A DNA stretch of 64,000 bases from Lentzea flava (GTDB taxonomy: Bacteria > Actinomycetota > Actinomycetes > Mycobacteriales > Pseudonocardiaceae), in assembly GCF_014648475.1 (NCBI RefSeq), contig NZ_BMRE01000014.1, positions 1 through 64,000 on the forward strand, given 5' to 3'. The translations under genes were made by a program, and so were the position numbers. Below the pieces are notes generated by a model. That model ran no database searches, was not told where the DNA came from, and saw only the letters and a program-made list of their open reading frames with translations. Positions 61,813 through 64,000 of the stretch are shown one piece after another; within the stretch, counting starts at the first letter, position 1, and each line of letters starts with the position of its first letter.

Positions 61813-62508
61813 CTACCCGGAGGTCGTGATGAACTTCGTCGGGTCGGCGACCGGTGACTCGACGACCAGGTCCTTGTACTCGTCCTCGATGCCCTTGTTG
61901 TGGATCTGGATCGCCACCGGCGCCTCGCGGCCGGCTGGTTCCTTCTTGTCCTCGAACTTCAGGACCTCCTGCGCCTTGCACCTGGCCGCGCCGTCGGGCA
62001 GCGGACAGCACGCCATGCGCGCGATTCCGGTGTCACCGTTGGCGAGGATCTCGCACTGCGCCCACTTCTTCACGTCCCAGTTCGGGTGCGGGTACTTGGT
62101 GAAGAGGCCCTTGCCGCCGTTGTTGTGGCCCGGCCGGTAGTCCCACGCGCCACCGTTGGGCGGCTGGAACTGGATCGCGCCGAGACCGTTCAGCGGCGGT
62201 GTCTGGATCTTGCCCCAGATCAGCACGGTCGGCTTGTGGTTGCCGGAGACCTGACGCACCTTGAAGATCCAGCGGAAGCTCTTGTACTGCTGCTTGTTGT
62301 AGTAGATCCAGCCGCGCGAGGCGTTCTTCTGGCTGTGGATCGCGCCGTTCTTCACGACGAACGCGTCCTTGGCGTGCATGGTCCAGCCGTCGAGGGTCTT
62401 GCCGTCGAAGATGGGCACCAGCACGGGATCCGCGGCTCTGGCCGGGGTCATCCCCGCGACGAGCGCCAGCACGAAGGCAGCGACTATCCACAATGGACGA
62501 CGAAGCAT
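61813..62508 (-). CDS. Secreted 3-keto-disaccharide hydrolase-like (DUF1080) protein
   Basis: 231 aa. Signal peptide (LWIVAAFVLALVAGMTPARA) followed by the DUF1080 pattern FDGKTLDGWTMHAKDAFVVK, GAIHSQKNASRGWIYYNKQQ, FKVRQVSGNHKPTVLIWGKI and VAIQIHNKGIEDEYKDL. The fold is a concanavalin-like beta-sandwich. Such proteins act on glucosides or keto-sugars outside the cell. No partner enzyme is next to it. Confidence 0.8.
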   Translation of the reverse strand: MLRRPLWIVAAFVLALVAGMTPARAADPVLVPIFDGKTLDGWTMHAKDAFVVKNGAIHSQKNASRGWIYYNKQQYKSFRWIFKVRQVSGNHKPTVLIWGKIQTPPLNGLGAIQFQPPNGGAWDYRPGHNNGGKGLFTKYPHPNWDVKKWAQCEILANGDTGIARMACCPLPDGAARCKAQEVLKFEDKKEPAGREAPVAIQIHNKGIEDEYKDLVVESPVADPTKFITTSG

Positions 62509-62616
62509 CTGTTACCGTCCTCGGCTCCGAGGTTTTCGGCAGCGACGGTGCACTCACCGTAGAACCGAGTCATCGGAGCAGTCAACGGAAACGCGTGTTT
62601 CTGAAAACGGACAACC

Positions 62617-63774
62617 CTAGCGCGACAACACCGCCCTCCACAGCAGCCGGGCCAGTTCCGGGTGACAGATGTCGTTGTGGGCACCGGCGATTCCGTCGAT
62701 GCGGCGGATCACCGACGTGCAGTCGACGTTGTGCACCTGCCCCCTGGTCAGTTCGCCGGGAGATCCGATGTTGTGGCCGTGGGCGTAGGTGCCCTGCACA
62801 CCGTGCGCGCCGATGGCGCCGTACTTCGGGTACTCGTCCAGGTCGACCTGCCGCCCCGACCGCGCGGCCAGCGGGTAGAACCGTCCGATGGCGTAGTCGT
62901 GCGACGAGGTCGTGACGATGATCGGACCCGGCACGCGGCCGAGCACGCCGCGGAAGTAGCCGGAGCCGGGTTCACCCGGCAGCCGTTCCGCGAACGACCA
63001 GAGCGACATCGCGCCCTGCACCAGGGTCAGCGTCGCGGGCTGCACCGCGTTCGCCATCGCGGCCGCGGTGATGCAGCCGAAGCTGTGGCCCATCAGGTGG
63101 ATGCGCGCCTGCGGGGCGGCCTGGGCGACCTCGCGGGCGATCCGCGCCGCGCCGCTCTCCCCGAACACCTTCGCGCGGCGCTTCATCTTCCAGAACGTCA
63201 GGATCCGCAACGGCGACAGGATCCCGCCCAGCGCCGGATCCTCCAGGCACGCCCGGTAGAGCTGCTCGGCGTCGAAGGCCATCCCGTCCTCGCCCGGCAG
63301 GTCGGGAACGGAGCTCTCCAGGTAGTCGTAGGCCTGCTTGACCGCCGCCGACATCCGGCACGGGTGCTGCCGCGCGGCTTCGACGATCGTGCGCACCGCG
63401 GCGGTGCGACCGGCGCCTCCCCCGAGCCGCTGAGCCTGCGCCTTGATGAACTCGTCGGAGCGGACGTCCTCGTCGCCCCACGCCTTCGACGGCCAGTGCA
63501 GGCCAACGAGCAAGGCCTTGAAGCCGCCGGGAAGCCGGTGCGCCGCCTCGCGTTCGGCGCGGCAGTCGGCCATGGTCTTCACCCACTGCCCGTACTGCTG
63601 CCGGGCGGCGGGCACGTCGCCGTTCCACCCGTGGATGAAGAAGAACACGTCGGTGACGCCGCGGCGGGCGTCGTACAGGACGTCCGCGCTGTCGCGCCCC
63701 CGCTCGTTGCCCGTCTCGTCGAAGCAGACGAGGTGATAGCTGATGTCGTGGCCTGGCACGGATTCTCGGGACAT
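62617..63774 (-). CDS. Alpha/beta-hydrolase (serine hydrolase)
   Basis: 385 aa. The nucleophile elbow GHSFG (HLMGHSFGCITAAAMAN) carries the catalytic Ser, and the oxyanion region VFFFIHGWNGD is present. Asp and His candidates follow (TSSHDYAIGRFYPLAARSG; HNDICHPE). It has no signal peptide and no clear family beyond the fold. The N-terminus HDISYHLVCFDETGNERGRD is unusual but conserved-looking. The gaps 62509-62616 and 63775-63855 hold nothing else I recognise. Confidence 0.78.
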   Translation of the reverse strand: MSRESVPGHDISYHLVCFDETGNERGRDSADVLYDARRGVTDVFFFIHGWNGDVPAARQQYGQWVKTMADCRAEREAAHRLPGGFKALLVGLHWPSKAWGDEDVRSDEFIKAQAQRLGGGAGRTAAVRTIVEAARQHPCRMSAAVKQAYDYLESSVPDLPGEDGMAFDAEQLYRACLEDPALGGILSPLRILTFWKMKRRAKVFGESGAARIAREVAQAAPQARIHLMGHSFGCITAAAMANAVQPATLTLVQGAMSLWSFAERLPGEPGSGYFRGVLGRVPGPIIVTTSSHDYAIGRFYPLAARSGRQVDLDEYPKYGAIGAHGVQGTYAHGHNIGSPGELTRGQVHNVDCTSVIRRIDGIAGAHNDICHPELARLLWRAVLSR

Positions 63775-63855
63775 CGCGGATCACCACCACACAAAAGCGC
63801 GCCCTACTGTTCTCCGGTTATCGGAACTGAGGCGGCTCATGTGTAGCCTCTGCGA

Positions 63856-64000
63856 TCAGGAAAACCCGTTCGGACCAGGGGATTCACCCCGATTGCGCCG
63901 GTAGTGTCGTGCCGCGCGGACCCTGTTGCCACACGCCGGCGAGCACCACTCGCGCCGCGGGTGGTCCTTGACGAAGTACAGCACGCAGCCCGGCGCATAA
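63856..64000 (-). CDS. CGNR zinc-finger protein, C-terminal fragment (cut by window edge)
   Basis: The last ~47 residues on the minus strand: APGCVLYFVKDHPRREWCSP, then ACGNRVRAARHYRRNRG and a TGA at 63856. The CxxxxC...WCSPACGNR pattern is the C-terminal CGNR zinc finger of a family of actinobacterial regulators (DUF1470). The rest lies beyond position 64000. Confidence 0.8.
   Translation of the reverse strand, partial: YAPGCVLYFVKDHPRREWCSPACGNRVRAARHYRRNRGESPGPNGFS

Overview
The window looks like a chromosomal segment of a high-GC actinomycete, probably Pseudonocardiales (Lentzea/Saccharothrix/Actinosynnema-like). This is inferred from the strong GC bias, frequent GTG starts, a DUF5753/DUF397 pair, two DUF4360 secreted proteins, DUF222-HNH and IS1634-type sequences, a DosRS-like system and a family 2B encapsulin locus. 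No rRNA, tRNA or CRISPR array was recognised.

Layout. 0-2.6 kb: a secreted protein divergent from an OmpR-type two-component pair. 2.6-11.4 kb: two DUF4360 secreted paralogues, an anti-sigma-like ATPase, a HAD phosphatase behind a perfect LacI-type palindrome, a Tat-exported M15-like peptidase, an SRPBCC protein, a winged-helix regulator, NDH-2 and a FAD/Rieske oxidoreductase. 11.4-15.2 kb: a small accessory island bounded by inverted copies of a ~67-bp repeat, with an epoxide hydrolase fragment, a VOC protein, a decayed IS1634-type element and a DUF222-HNH gene. 15.2-28.5 kb: PaaZ, an AraC regulator, an acyl-CoA synthetase/SDR/membrane protein operon, a GAF-LuxR regulator, TetR/MFS genes, a secreted GH16 beta-glucanase with a CebR-like box, and an ornithine cyclodeaminase-like enzyme. 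28.7-43.3 kb: a DUF397 gene beside an unusual extradiol dioxygenase-DUF5753 chimera, a phosphodiester glycosidase/metallophosphoesterase fusion, a DEAD-box helicase, a subtilase, and small regulator-enzyme pairs (AraC/VOC, ROK/Gfo-Idh-MocA).

43.3-52.3 kb is the most striking region: one seven-gene forward operon with two paralogous family 2B encapsulin shell proteins, two terpene cyclase homologues that look like the N- and C-terminal halves of a geosmin-synthase-type enzyme, a polyprenyl diphosphate synthase, IspH and DXS. Read together, it encodes a two-shell nanocompartment, an active sesquiterpene-type cyclase, a partner cyclase that has lost its catalytic motifs, and enzymes to boost MEP-pathway precursor supply. 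The roughly 400-bp leader carries spaced dyads that look like operators.

52.3-64 kb: an acyltransferase, a gene broken by one in-frame stop, two divergent citrate synthases (one with an N-terminal HTH) whose start codons lie in a repeated 7-bp motif, a GlxA-type regulator, a MarR/YceI pair with a long symmetric operator, a DosR/DosS-like pair (the kinase keeps the haem histidine) next to an Acg-like nitroreductase, a DUF1080 secreted protein, an alpha/beta hydrolase and a partial CGNR zinc-finger gene at the right edge. All names come from reading the sequence and recalled family signatures; no database search was run.
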